This document shows positions 54,498 to 62,581 of a stretch of DNA of 64,000 nucleotides, piece after piece. The stretch spans positions 62,001 to 126,000 of the forward strand of contig NZ_JAMXIB010000003.1 in assembly GCF_024006985.1 (NCBI RefSeq), read 5' to 3'. The notes under the pieces are model-generated. The model searched no databases, was not told the origin of the DNA, and worked only from the letters and a program-made list of their open reading frames with translations. Position 1 is the stretch's first letter. The number at the start of each line of letters is the position of its first letter. The DNA comes from Robiginitalea marina (GTDB lineage: Bacteria; Bacteroidota; Bacteroidia; Flavobacteriales; Flavobacteriaceae). The translations under genes were made by a program, and so were the position numbers.

Positions 54498-55138
54498 TAA
54501 TTGGTGCCGGAGGACTTGCATCAGAAATTCTGGAGATCATTCATCGTCAGGGATTGACTAATGATTTAGCGTTTTATGACGATGTAAATCATTATAGCGA
54601 TTATCGCTTATTTGATAACTTCCCGATTTTATCAAATCTGGAAGCCGCCAAATTCTATCTGAGCACCACTTCCCCAAACGTGATTTTGGGCGTGGGAACT
54701 CCTTCCACAAGGAAGTTTCTTGCAGACAAATTCACTTCTCTTGGAGGGGTCTTAACTTCCACAATCGATAATAGGGCGATTATTGGATCTTACGGGGTAG
54801 AGGTGGGTGATGGCTGCAACATCCTTGCAGGCGCAGCGGTATCCAATAAGGTGAAAATCGGAAAAGGGTGCCTGATATATTATAATTCGAGTATTACGCA
54901 TGATTGCCATTTAGGGAATTTTGTCGAGGTTTCACCAGGCGCCCAGATTCTGGGAAGGGTCGCAATCGGGAATTATGCGAGCATTGGCTCGAACAGTACT
55001 ATTTTGCCTGACGTTACTGTAGGATCTGGAGCAATTGTAGGCGCTGGAGCGGTTGTAACCAAAAACGTTCCGGAGAATTGTGTGGTTGTTGGGATTCCCG
55101 CCCGTGTTATACGAAAGAACCAAGACTTCGCTACCTGA
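54491..55138 (+). CDS. NeuD/PglD-like sugar O- or N-acetyltransferase
   Basis: A 215-residue left-handed beta-helix acetyltransferase. The N-terminal nucleotide-sugar-binding part (LIIGAGGLASEILEII, residues 2-17) is of the PglD/NeuD type. A hexapeptide-repeat helix follows at about 90-205 (VEVGDGCNILAGAAVSNKVKI, the basic ITHDCHLGNFVEVSPGAQILG and AIVGAGAVVTKNVPENCVVVG). It would acetylate the amino group made by the aminotransferase. It is linked by overlap to the upstream gene and by 2 bases to the GT56 gene. Confidence 0.85.
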   Translation: MLIIGAGGLASEILEIIHRQGLTNDLAFYDDVNHYSDYRLFDNFPILSNLEAAKFYLSTTSPNVILGVGTPSTRKFLADKFTSLGGVLTSTIDNRAIIGSYGVEVGDGCNILAGAAVSNKVKIGKGCLIYYNSSITHDCHLGNFVEVSPGAQILGRVAIGNYASIGSNSTILPDVTVGSGAIVGAGAVVTKNVPENCVVVGIPARVIRKNQDFAT

Positions 55139-55140
55139 TT

Positions 55141-56256
55141 ATGGGGGAGCTCATACATTTATTTGAAGATGAGAAATTCGTAGATTCTACAATAGAGCAA
55201 TTTGAGGCAGTAGCCCCGGGTAAAAATCGTTATCTGGTCTTTTCCGATCACCAACCATTGAATCACCCTAAACGGGTTGATAAAATCGAAATCCTTCCCA
55301 ATCGATTCGGAGCGTTAAACCTGCCAAGCATCTATCAGGATTGTGATTTCATTATGGTTCACTACATGACGCCAATTAAGGCCTATGTAGTTAAAAATAA
55401 GCCTGCAGACATCCCGGTACTTTGGTCAGTGTGGGGGAAAGACGCCTATGACCATTTTTCGGATTTTGAACAGTTTTTACCAATAACAAGAAAACTGGTT
55501 AAATGGGATTATCGGAATTTGTTGAAAAGGAGCCCAATTTATCAAGTATATCACCAATTAAAATACGGCGTAAAGAGCATAGATAAAGAAAAAGAGGTGC
55601 TCGAAAAAATAGACTTCCTAAGCACAGTTCTACCAACGGAATATAAATTAATTTGTAGTGAATTTGGGCTCCGGGCAAAATATGTCCAATTCAACTACGA
55701 CAGTCTTGGTAACACATTACAAGAGAAAACAAACACTTCTTTAGGGGATAGGGTATTACTGGGAAATTCAGCGACACCCACGAATAATCATCTGGATGTG
55801 TTTCCTTTTTTAAAGGATAGGGGACATTTGCTCGTTGTCCCGCTCAATTATGGCGATCGACTATATGCATCGAAGATCGTTGAAGCCGGACAGAATTGCT
55901 TCGGCCACAACTTCCTGCCAATTTTGGAATATATGGATTTTAGAGCCTATAAGGGTTTGGTAAGGGATTGTAATAGTATGATCATGTATCACCTTCGTCA
56001 GCAGGGACTGGGGAATATTTTGTTGGCTCTTCAGCTTGGCCTTCGAGTGTTTTTGCACCCCTTTGGGGCGGTCTATCAATATATGAAGAATATCGGCATG
56101 GAGGTATTTGATCCGGATAAGGATCGAGAATTAATTGGAGTAGAGCTTTTAAATGAACAAAAAATCAAAAACCGAGGACTTGTAAACAAATATTGGGGAG
56201 AGGCACAAATTTATCAGGGCACGACAAATATCGTTGACCTTGTAAGAAGCGAATAA
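55141..56256 (+). CDS. WecF-like TDP-Fuc4NAc:lipid II transferase (glycosyltransferase family 56)
   Basis: A 371-residue cytoplasmic or membrane-associated glycosyltransferase. Several stretches correspond to Escherichia coli WecF as I remember it: VLWSVWGKDAYD near residue 97 (WHIWGADLYE in WecF), LLGNSATPTNNHLDV near 205 (LVGNSGDRSNEH), LLVVPLNYGDRLY and RQQGLGNILLALQLGL near 287. WecF moves Fuc4NAc from its TDP carrier to the enterobacterial common antigen lipid II, which fits the aminotransferase/acetyltransferase pair upstream. The ATG at 55141 is two bases after the upstream stop; an earlier frame start lies inside that gene. The exact sugar is inferred. Confidence 0.72.
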   Translation: MGELIHLFEDEKFVDSTIEQFEAVAPGKNRYLVFSDHQPLNHPKRVDKIEILPNRFGALNLPSIYQDCDFIMVHYMTPIKAYVVKNKPADIPVLWSVWGKDAYDHFSDFEQFLPITRKLVKWDYRNLLKRSPIYQVYHQLKYGVKSIDKEKEVLEKIDFLSTVLPTEYKLICSEFGLRAKYVQFNYDSLGNTLQEKTNTSLGDRVLLGNSATPTNNHLDVFPFLKDRGHLLVVPLNYGDRLYASKIVEAGQNCFGHNFLPILEYMDFRAYKGLVRDCNSMIMYHLRQQGLGNILLALQLGLRVFLHPFGAVYQYMKNIGMEVFDPDKDRELIGVELLNEQKIKNRGLVNKYWGEAQIYQGTTNIVDLVRSE

Positions 56257-56270
56257 GATGAATTACAGTT

Positions 56271-57521
56271 ATGCATTTTAGTGCCGGATATAAGGTTGTG
56301 TATTATTTTATAGTGCTGCTTGCCTTCTTGCTCGGGGGTACTTTGCAATTTCTGTTCGGCCTTTCCAATACGGTGCTTACGTTTCTGATCTGTGCCTTGT
56401 TGTTTTCAATCTATATTTTATATGCCTTGCTGAAAGGAAGAATAGTGATGACTAAGGTGGTGATATGGGGGTCGATCTATTTGGCATTAATAATAGTAAT
56501 GGGTCTGGTGAAACAATTACACCCGGTTTACTGGATTGCCTACTCTATTTTCCCATTACTTCCTTTAGCGATTTATCTGGTATATTTCATCAATCAAAAG
56601 GAAGGATATGTTAGCTTTCGAAGTATGTTTCTTCTTTTTTACTCCATCGCGGTTATTCAGCTTCCTGTTTTATTAATTCAAAAGAATTTCTATAACCTCC
56701 TTATTGGATTGAATAGAAGCGGTCAGAAAATTGAATGGTATGACTTTATGTACGGAACGCTTTTTATAAAGTCTGACCATTCTTTAGGGATTTTACTACT
56801 ATTGATCATAGCCACGATGATCTTCAGAAGGGATTTGATCAGGAAGTGGATTCCATGGGTAAACCTGTCTATTATCTACTTGGGGGTTACGCTTTTTCTT
56901 ACTGAATCCAATATTTCCAAACTGGTTTTCCTGATTATACTGGCAACTGTTTTCGTTGTTCCAATTTATCACAGGTATAAAGGAACGTTTGTCTTCAAAG
57001 CTGCTGTTGGATTTCTTGTGGGGGCCTTAATAGCAGTTGGAGTGTTAATGAGGAATTCGGATTTGGTTCAAAGAAAACTTGGAGGCACAATCGAGCGCCA
57101 GTTTTCCATAGAACAGGCACAGCGATTTTATGATCTCGGTACAGCGAAAAGGTTTCAAGTGATCATGGTGGCGGTTTCCAATATGGAGACAAAGTGGTTC
57201 GGGGATGGACCCTATTCCTATTTCGATATTCGCACGGGAGAATTCCGTCAAACGAGACACTTTTCGCAACTAATCTGGAGTTATTATGATCTTGGACTTG
57301 TAGGCCTGATTGTTGTGCTAATTTTCATATTTTGCCTTGCCAAGCAATTTCAAATAGACCGGGGAATACCCTTCCTATTCTTATTCCTGATTTTTATTCT
57401 GTATTCCTTTTATACGACCATTTTATCTGATGTGGCCATTCTTTTGGCCGCCTTTAGCCTTCTCGGGAAGACACCGGGAAATTTTCAAGGGGAGCAAATT
57501 GCACTAACAAAAACGGATTAA
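56271..57521 (+). CDS. Wzy-like polysaccharide polymerase
   Basis: A 416-residue integral membrane protein with about ten or more hydrophobic segments, a long periplasmic-type loop near residues 265-330 (RKLGGTIERQFSIEQAQRFYDL, then DGPYSYFDIRTGEFRQTRHFSQL), and a short cytoplasmic tail. Wzy proteins are poorly conserved in sequence; the call rests on topology and position between glycosyltransferases and a second Wzy_C-like gene. It would join repeat units in the periplasm before chain-length control by the Wzz-like protein. Confidence 0.6.
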   Translation: MHFSAGYKVVYYFIVLLAFLLGGTLQFLFGLSNTVLTFLICALLFSIYILYALLKGRIVMTKVVIWGSIYLALIIVMGLVKQLHPVYWIAYSIFPLLPLAIYLVYFINQKEGYVSFRSMFLLFYSIAVIQLPVLLIQKNFYNLLIGLNRSGQKIEWYDFMYGTLFIKSDHSLGILLLLIIATMIFRRDLIRKWIPWVNLSIIYLGVTLFLTESNISKLVFLIILATVFVVPIYHRYKGTFVFKAAVGFLVGALIAVGVLMRNSDLVQRKLGGTIERQFSIEQAQRFYDLGTAKRFQVIMVAVSNMETKWFGDGPYSYFDIRTGEFRQTRHFSQLIWSYYDLGLVGLIVVLIFIFCLAKQFQIDRGIPFLFLFLIFILYSFYTTILSDVAILLAAFSLLGKTPGNFQGEQIALTKTD

Positions 57522-57525
57522 TACC

Positions 57526-58692
57526 ATGAATTTAGTAGTAATCCCCTTCCATGACTGGAGAAAAAGTGAAAAGGAAGGATTTCGTACCCGGGATGTTCAT
57601 TTTATCAGAGCCTTTCACGAATTGGATGGCATCGAAAAAATACTGGTCATAAACCGGCCATCTACTCCCATAGAACTTTGGGCTAAAAAGTTCTCCAAAG
57701 ACCTTCGCGGGGAGGTGGTTCTTGAGAAAGGAAAGTTTCGTCTGACGAAAATAGATGAAGGGTTATATGTGGCCGATTGCTTTTCAAAGGATATGTTGGG
57801 CCAGGCAATTCATCGGCAGGCATGGTTTCTCGACGCCTTTGGCCACGAAGATTATTGCCGTTTTGTGCAGAAGGCCTGCGAGCTCCTCGATATGAAGGGG
57901 GCACCATTACTTACGCAAAATGTGTTTTCATTTAAAATGGTTTCCAGGCTCGAAGCCCCTTTCAAATTATTTGATGCATGGGATAATTTTCTAAAGTTTC
58001 CGGCTTATCAAAAATTTAAAGGGCGATTGTGGGAAGGCTATCAAAGCCTGTCAGAGACAGCTGATGCCTGGATAACCAATTCGCATGAAAACATTTCATT
58101 TTTTCGAAAAAATTTCAACCCCAGGAGAATTGAATTGGTTAAGAACGGAGTGCGGCGGGATTTTGGGGGTGATACATTCAGCGAACCAGAAGACCTGGGG
58201 CAAATTGCAAGGCCGATTTTTGGATTTGGGGGAAAGATATCCTACCTGCTGGATTATGAACTGATTAATTTTATCACAAAAGCCATTCCGGACGCCTCTT
58301 TCGTCTTTGTAGGCCAGATTTTGGATAAGGAAGTATTCAAGAAGATTATAAGGCGGCCCAATGTTCATTTTCTGGGTGACAAGCCGTATGCAGAGTACGC
58401 GAATTATGTAAAGGGTTTCGACACGTGTCTTGTGCCTTACAGGATCAAAGAGGGGCAACACGGGGGAGACTCCATGAAAGTCTATGAATACTTGTTACTT
58501 GGTAAAAAGGTGGTCGGCACTAATGGGAATGGCCTGGAAGATCTTCAAGATTATATTTACGTCGCACATACCCCCCAGGAATTTGCCCTGGCCTTAGCCG
58601 ATACAACCAATGCGAGATTGCCATTCCCCATAGAGGAACATACATGGAAGGCGAAGGCGGAAAAACTTGTCGAAAAATTCAAGGAGTTTTAG
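57526..58692 (+). CDS. Glycosyltransferase (GT-B type, family 1/4-like)
   Basis: A 388-residue GT-B glycosyltransferase. The C-terminal half has the donor-binding features: PIFGFGGKISYLLDYELIN (about 228-246), FVFVGQILD, NVHFLGDKPYAEYANYVKGFDTCLVPYR and SMKVYEYLLLGKKVVGTNGNG (about 318-338), which stand for the usual Rossmann half and a conserved glutamate. The N-terminal half is more divergent. It adds one residue to the lipid-linked repeat unit; the sugar is unknown. It follows the polymerase gene after 4 bases and precedes the ligase-like gene by 12. Confidence 0.78.
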   Translation: MNLVVIPFHDWRKSEKEGFRTRDVHFIRAFHELDGIEKILVINRPSTPIELWAKKFSKDLRGEVVLEKGKFRLTKIDEGLYVADCFSKDMLGQAIHRQAWFLDAFGHEDYCRFVQKACELLDMKGAPLLTQNVFSFKMVSRLEAPFKLFDAWDNFLKFPAYQKFKGRLWEGYQSLSETADAWITNSHENISFFRKNFNPRRIELVKNGVRRDFGGDTFSEPEDLGQIARPIFGFGGKISYLLDYELINFITKAIPDASFVFVGQILDKEVFKKIIRRPNVHFLGDKPYAEYANYVKGFDTCLVPYRIKEGQHGGDSMKVYEYLLLGKKVVGTNGNGLEDLQDYIYVAHTPQEFALALADTTNARLPFPIEEHTWKAKAEKLVEKFKEF

Positions 58693-58704
58693 AAGTATTT
58701 TCTG

Positions 58705-59958
58705 ATGGCGGTTAATTGGAAAGATAGGGCCACATATTTCGGAATTATCGCCTTGGGAATACCTTTTTCTATATCCATTGGGAATCTTTTCTTGTTCTTG
58801 GGCGGGGCCGGGCTTCTGTTTTTGACCTTGAAGCAAAGTCGGTATTCTTTCAAGATTTCAAGCCCAAACATTGCGTGGCTCTACCCCTTGTCGTTTTTTG
58901 GCATGGTTCTCACAAGCGCTTTGTTCAGTGGTGATGTAGTTCGAGGGATGGTGCAGGTAGACAAACATTTAGTTGTGGCCCTATATGGTCTAATTTTTAT
59001 GTTTTGTAGCCCGGTAGGCAGGGATGAATATGAATTTACCCTCAAGGCCTTCACAGCAGGGACATTCCTGGTGTGCGGTTTGTTGCTTCTCGCCGCAATT
59101 ATAAAATTTATTGGGAGTGGGGATTCGGAGGTGTTTTTCTTTTTCGAATTTGGAGCCTTTTTAGATCTGCACCCGGTATATATCGCAATTAATTTGGTGA
59201 TTTCATCACTCTATTTAATTCATGAGTATTCTAAAAAGCCAAGAAGCAAAGAACAGACCTTGTTGTTTGTTGGCGTTCAAATAATCTTTGTGACGGGGCT
59301 TTTATTATGCGCCTCAAAGGCCGTATTGGTTATTTTCGCTATCATGGCTACGGTGGAATTCTTTCTAGCCCTAAGGAAGAAATCCCAGAAGCTTATTGGT
59401 GTTCTAATTATTGGAATCCTTTTGACCGGAGCATTTGCCATTCCCCAATTACATAAGCGATTTTCAGAAGGATTGCATTTTGACCTTGAAGAATTTCGAC
59501 CTGTTTCCGATTTATCCGAGGCAAAAGTGTTTAGCAATGAGGAAAAAGCCAATATTAGTGACCTCGAAATTCGCTATCTTTTGTGGAGTATTGGATTACA
59601 CCATTGGGATGATGATCGTGTGTATCTGTTTGGATATGGTATTGGAGATGTTCAACATTATCTTGACTATTACTACATGTACTATGGGCTGGCTCCCTCG
59701 TGGTTTGAAGGATATAATTTGCACAATCAGTACCTGCAATATTTAATCACGTATGGCATAGTTGGATTCTGTTTATTCATAGCGTACTTGTTAATCAGTT
59801 ATCGGAATGCTCTGATTACAAGGAACAGACTACATTTGTACTTTTTAATTCTCATATCTGGCATATTCATTTTCGAATGCCTTCTTTCTCGCAATAAAGG
59901 GTTGGCCATATTTATTTTTCTAAACACCATATTCTTATCAAGGAATTATATAAAATGA
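58705..59958 (+). CDS. O-antigen ligase/polymerase family membrane protein (Wzy_C)
   Basis: A 417-residue integral membrane protein with about ten hydrophobic segments and a long periplasmic loop near residues 265-325 (containing DLEIRYLLWSIGLHHWDDDRVYLFGYGIGD and YNLHNQYLQYLITYGIVG). The LHNQYLQYL histidine in that loop recalls the Wzy_C/O-antigen ligase signature. It could be a ligase that attaches the finished polymer or a second polymerase. Its 3' end overlaps the next glycosyltransferase by 4 bases. Confidence 0.7.
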   Translation: MAVNWKDRATYFGIIALGIPFSISIGNLFLFLGGAGLLFLTLKQSRYSFKISSPNIAWLYPLSFFGMVLTSALFSGDVVRGMVQVDKHLVVALYGLIFMFCSPVGRDEYEFTLKAFTAGTFLVCGLLLLAAIIKFIGSGDSEVFFFFEFGAFLDLHPVYIAINLVISSLYLIHEYSKKPRSKEQTLLFVGVQIIFVTGLLLCASKAVLVIFAIMATVEFFLALRKKSQKLIGVLIIGILLTGAFAIPQLHKRFSEGLHFDLEEFRPVSDLSEAKVFSNEEKANISDLEIRYLLWSIGLHHWDDDRVYLFGYGIGDVQHYLDYYYMYYGLAPSWFEGYNLHNQYLQYLITYGIVGFCLFIAYLLISYRNALITRNRLHLYFLILISGIFIFECLLSRNKGLAIFIFLNTIFLSRNYIK

Positions 59959-61049
59959 AGGTTGCCATATTAGGAACCCGGGGCATCCCGAACCATCACG
60001 GTGGATTTGAACAATTTGCTGAATTCTTCTCGGTGTATATGGCAAAAAAGGGTCATGATGTTATTGTATATAATTCTCATAATCATCCCTACAAGAAGAA
60101 GGAATTCCAGGGCGTGAAGATCATTCATAAATACGACCCAGAACACAAAATTGGGACACCAGGCCAATTCGTTTACGATTTTAATTGTATTTGGGACTGC
60201 CGGAGGAGAGGCTTTGACATCATTCTCCAACTCGGTTATACCAGCAGTTCGATATGGGGTAAATTCCTGCCGAATGAGGCAATTATTCTAACCAATATGG
60301 ACGGTTTGGAATGGAAGCGAACTAAGTACACCAAAAAAGTTCAGGGGTTTTTGAAATATGCAGAACGTTGGGCCGTAAAAACCAGCGATCATTTAATTGC
60401 TGATTCACTAGGAATACAGGATTATCTTAAGGATAAGTATAAAATGGATTCTACTTATATACCCTATGGTGCAGAACTTTTTTTGGATCCGGACGAATCT
60501 GTTTTAGAGGAGTATAACCTGAAAAAAAACGGGTACAATATGCTCATAGCCCGTCTTGAGCCCGAAAATAATATTGAGGTTATTTTAAATGCGGTTATGA
60601 AGGACCGCAATCAGAGACAATTTCTTGTAATTGGCAAACATGACACTGCATATGGTCGCTATTTGAAGCAAAAATTTGACCGGTGTTCTCATATTCAATT
60701 TTTGGGGGGAATTTACAACCTTAGCCACCTGAACAATTTAAGGTATTTTTCCAACCTCTATTTTCATGGACATTCTGTCGGCGGGACAAATCCTTCTTTG
60801 CTGGAAGCCATGGCTTCGGAGTCATTTATTGTTGCCCACGATAATCCTTTTAACCGAAGTATTCTTGGGGAGGATGCGTATTACTTTCAAACTTCAGAAG
60901 ATATTTTTTCGAAATTGTCATTGATAAAAAGAGAACACTCCGAATGGATTTTGTCTAACAAGAATAAAATTCAAGACATCTATAATTGGCCGAAGATCAA
61001 CGGGCAGTATGAAGACCTTTTCATGTCCTGCCTTGAACATACCCAGTAA
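59955..61049 (+). CDS. DUF1972-type glycosyltransferase (rhamnosyltransferase-like)
   Basis: A 364-residue GT-B enzyme. The N-terminal GTRGIPNHHGGFEQFAEF (about 6-24) is the DUF1972 signature seen in WchF/Cps2T-type enzymes, which add L-rhamnose to a glucose-linked lipid. The C-terminal part has MLIARLEPENNIEVIL, GGIYNLSHLNNLRYF and GTNPSLLEAMASES (about 276-290) for donor binding. Since rfbABCD make dTDP-L-rhamnose here and the initiating enzyme is of the glucose-phosphate type, it is a good candidate for the second-residue rhamnosyltransferase (inferred). Low GC, as in the locus centre. Confidence 0.78.
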   Translation: MKVAILGTRGIPNHHGGFEQFAEFFSVYMAKKGHDVIVYNSHNHPYKKKEFQGVKIIHKYDPEHKIGTPGQFVYDFNCIWDCRRRGFDIILQLGYTSSSIWGKFLPNEAIILTNMDGLEWKRTKYTKKVQGFLKYAERWAVKTSDHLIADSLGIQDYLKDKYKMDSTYIPYGAELFLDPDESVLEEYNLKKNGYNMLIARLEPENNIEVILNAVMKDRNQRQFLVIGKHDTAYGRYLKQKFDRCSHIQFLGGIYNLSHLNNLRYFSNLYFHGHSVGGTNPSLLEAMASESFIVAHDNPFNRSILGEDAYYFQTSEDIFSKLSLIKREHSEWILSNKNKIQDIYNWPKINGQYEDLFMSCLEHTQ

Positions 61050-61086
61050 CAGACAAAATATATAGTAAACTATTATTTCAGTAGAT

Positions 61087-61093
61087 TAGGAGG
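61087..61093 (+). promoter_or_regulatory. Strong Shine-Dalgarno-like sequence upstream of the initiating transferase
   Basis: TAGGAGG, an uncommonly good anti-16S match for this phylum, lies 15 bases before the ATG at 61109. The spacing is long for use at that ATG, and the nearer ATG at 61104 opens a frame that stops after 12 codons. Function is uncertain. Confidence 0.35.
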
Positions 61094-61108
61094 CAATTTG
61101 TCAATGAC

Positions 61109-62461
61109 ATGCTATCGCGACAACATAGATATTCCTTTTTGATTACCCCGGCATCGTATTTTGTTGATCTTTTTGTAATCAATTTGTTCGCGTACTTCCT
61201 TCCAATTAATCTACTGGAAGCCATACTTTTTCATTTTTACATATCTATTGCCTGGATAGTAATTGCGATATGGTCAGAATTCTATCTCATCTACAGATAT
61301 ACCAAAGTAACACACATTCTAAAATTACTGGTTCGCCAGTTTTTCTTTTACTTCTTAATCCTTTACGCGTTCATCGGCTTTTTCAAACAGCCAAACATGA
61401 GCCGCCTCGCTCTTGCCCAATATACGGTTATTGTATTTTTGGCCGTCTCTGCACTCAAGTTCCTAAACTACTATCTCCTCATGGAGTATCGTGAAAAGGT
61501 GAAAGGAAACTTAAGAAACGTAGTAGTCATAGGAGACAATCGAAAAACAGCCCAACTCATCGAGGTGTTCAAAGAGCGAACGGAATTCGGTTATAACTTC
61601 ATCAGACAATTTTGCCCAAAAGAAAAAGGATTTGAAATTAGGGAATGCTTTAATTACCTCCTTCAAAATAACATCGACGAAATATACTGTTCGGTTTCAG
61701 AACTTAAAAATGAAGAAATCCTGGAATTCATCAACTTCGCCGATAACAACCTCAAAACCCTGAAATTCCTTCCGGACAATAAAAACATCTATTCGAAGAA
61801 ACTCAAATTCGAATACTACGATTACCTCCCGATACTTTCTCTGCGGGACATCCCCCTGCATAACCCCATAAATGCCTTTATCAAAAGGACTTTTGATATT
61901 GTCTTCAGCCTGCTGGTGATATTCGGACTGCTTATCTGGCTGACTCCCGTGCTCGCGATCCTTATTTGGCTGGAATCAAAGGGCCCCCTCTTCTTTGTGC
62001 AGAAACGCTCGGGCCTCGATAACAAGGAGTTTTATTGCTACAAGTTCCGTTCCATGGCCATGAACAAGGAAGCCGACAAACAACAGGCGCAAAAAGATGA
62101 TATGCGGATCACCCGGATTGGACGCTTTATTCGGAGTACCAGTATAGACGAACTTCCCCAATTCTACAATGTGCTGTTTGGCGACATGTCGGTTGTAGGG
62201 CCAAGACCCCATATGATCAGGCATACGGATGAGTATTCGAGAAAAGTGGACAAATATATGGTGCGCCACTTTGTAAGACCCGGGATTACGGGTCTGGCCC
62301 AGGTCCGCGGCTACCGGGGAGAAATTGAACGGGATAGTGACATTCAGAACCGGATAAAGTTTGATGTTTTTTACATCGAAAACTGGTCTTTCCTGCTTGA
62401 TTTGAAAATTATTGTGCAGACCGTTTTAAATGCCCTAAAGGGCGATGAGAAAGCCTATTGA
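61109..62461 (+). CDS. Initiating polyprenyl-phosphate sugar phosphotransferase (WcaJ/undecaprenyl-phosphate glucose phosphotransferase type)
   Basis: A 450-residue membrane enzyme that loads the first sugar phosphate on undecaprenyl phosphate. The N-terminal half has four or five membrane segments and a small nucleotide-binding-like domain (RNVVVIGDNRKTAQLIEVF, about 136-154). The C-terminal catalytic bac_transf part (about 255-450) has FVQKRSGLDNKEFYCYKFRSM, STSIDELPQFYNVLFGDMSVVGPRPH (about 346-371) and RPGITGLAQVRGYRGE. The donor is likely UDP-glucose or UDP-galactose. Base composition shifts sharply within the gene: 32% GC in one hand-counted line of the 5' half and 62% in one of the 3' half, so it looks like a recombined gene. 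Confidence 0.85.
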   Translation: MLSRQHRYSFLITPASYFVDLFVINLFAYFLPINLLEAILFHFYISIAWIVIAIWSEFYLIYRYTKVTHILKLLVRQFFFYFLILYAFIGFFKQPNMSRLALAQYTVIVFLAVSALKFLNYYLLMEYREKVKGNLRNVVVIGDNRKTAQLIEVFKERTEFGYNFIRQFCPKEKGFEIRECFNYLLQNNIDEIYCSVSELKNEEILEFINFADNNLKTLKFLPDNKNIYSKKLKFEYYDYLPILSLRDIPLHNPINAFIKRTFDIVFSLLVIFGLLIWLTPVLAILIWLESKGPLFFVQKRSGLDNKEFYCYKFRSMAMNKEADKQQAQKDDMRITRIGRFIRSTSIDELPQFYNVLFGDMSVVGPRPHMIRHTDEYSRKVDKYMVRHFVRPGITGLAQVRGYRGEIERDSDIQNRIKFDVFYIENWSFLLDLKIIVQTVLNALKGDEKAY

Positions 62462-62472
62462 TTTTGTCGGGG

Positions 62473-62480
62473 TATCTTTG
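62473..62480 (+). promoter_or_regulatory. Possible -7 element upstream of the UDP-glucose dehydrogenase gene (distal)
   Basis: TATCTTTG matches TAnnTTTG exactly, 102 bases before the ATG at 62582. No -33 TTG at the right distance. It is one of two candidates for this gene. Confidence 0.35.
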
Positions 62481-62519
62481 CTGCCCTGCGGGGTAAGAGG
62501 CCGGTTTGTCTGGAATTAA

Positions 62520-62550
62520 TTGCAGGGCCTATAGGGAATGTGTAATATTG
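62520..62550 (+). promoter_or_regulatory. Possible -33/-7 promoter of the UDP-glucose dehydrogenase gene (proximal)
   Basis: TTG at 62520-62522 and TAATATTG at 62543-62550 are separated by 20 bases, within the Bacteroidota range; the -7 differs from TAnnTTTG at one base. The start codon follows 31 bases later. Confidence 0.4.
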
Positions 62551-62581
62551 ACCTGTTCAAATATTTAAACGGTTATTGCCA

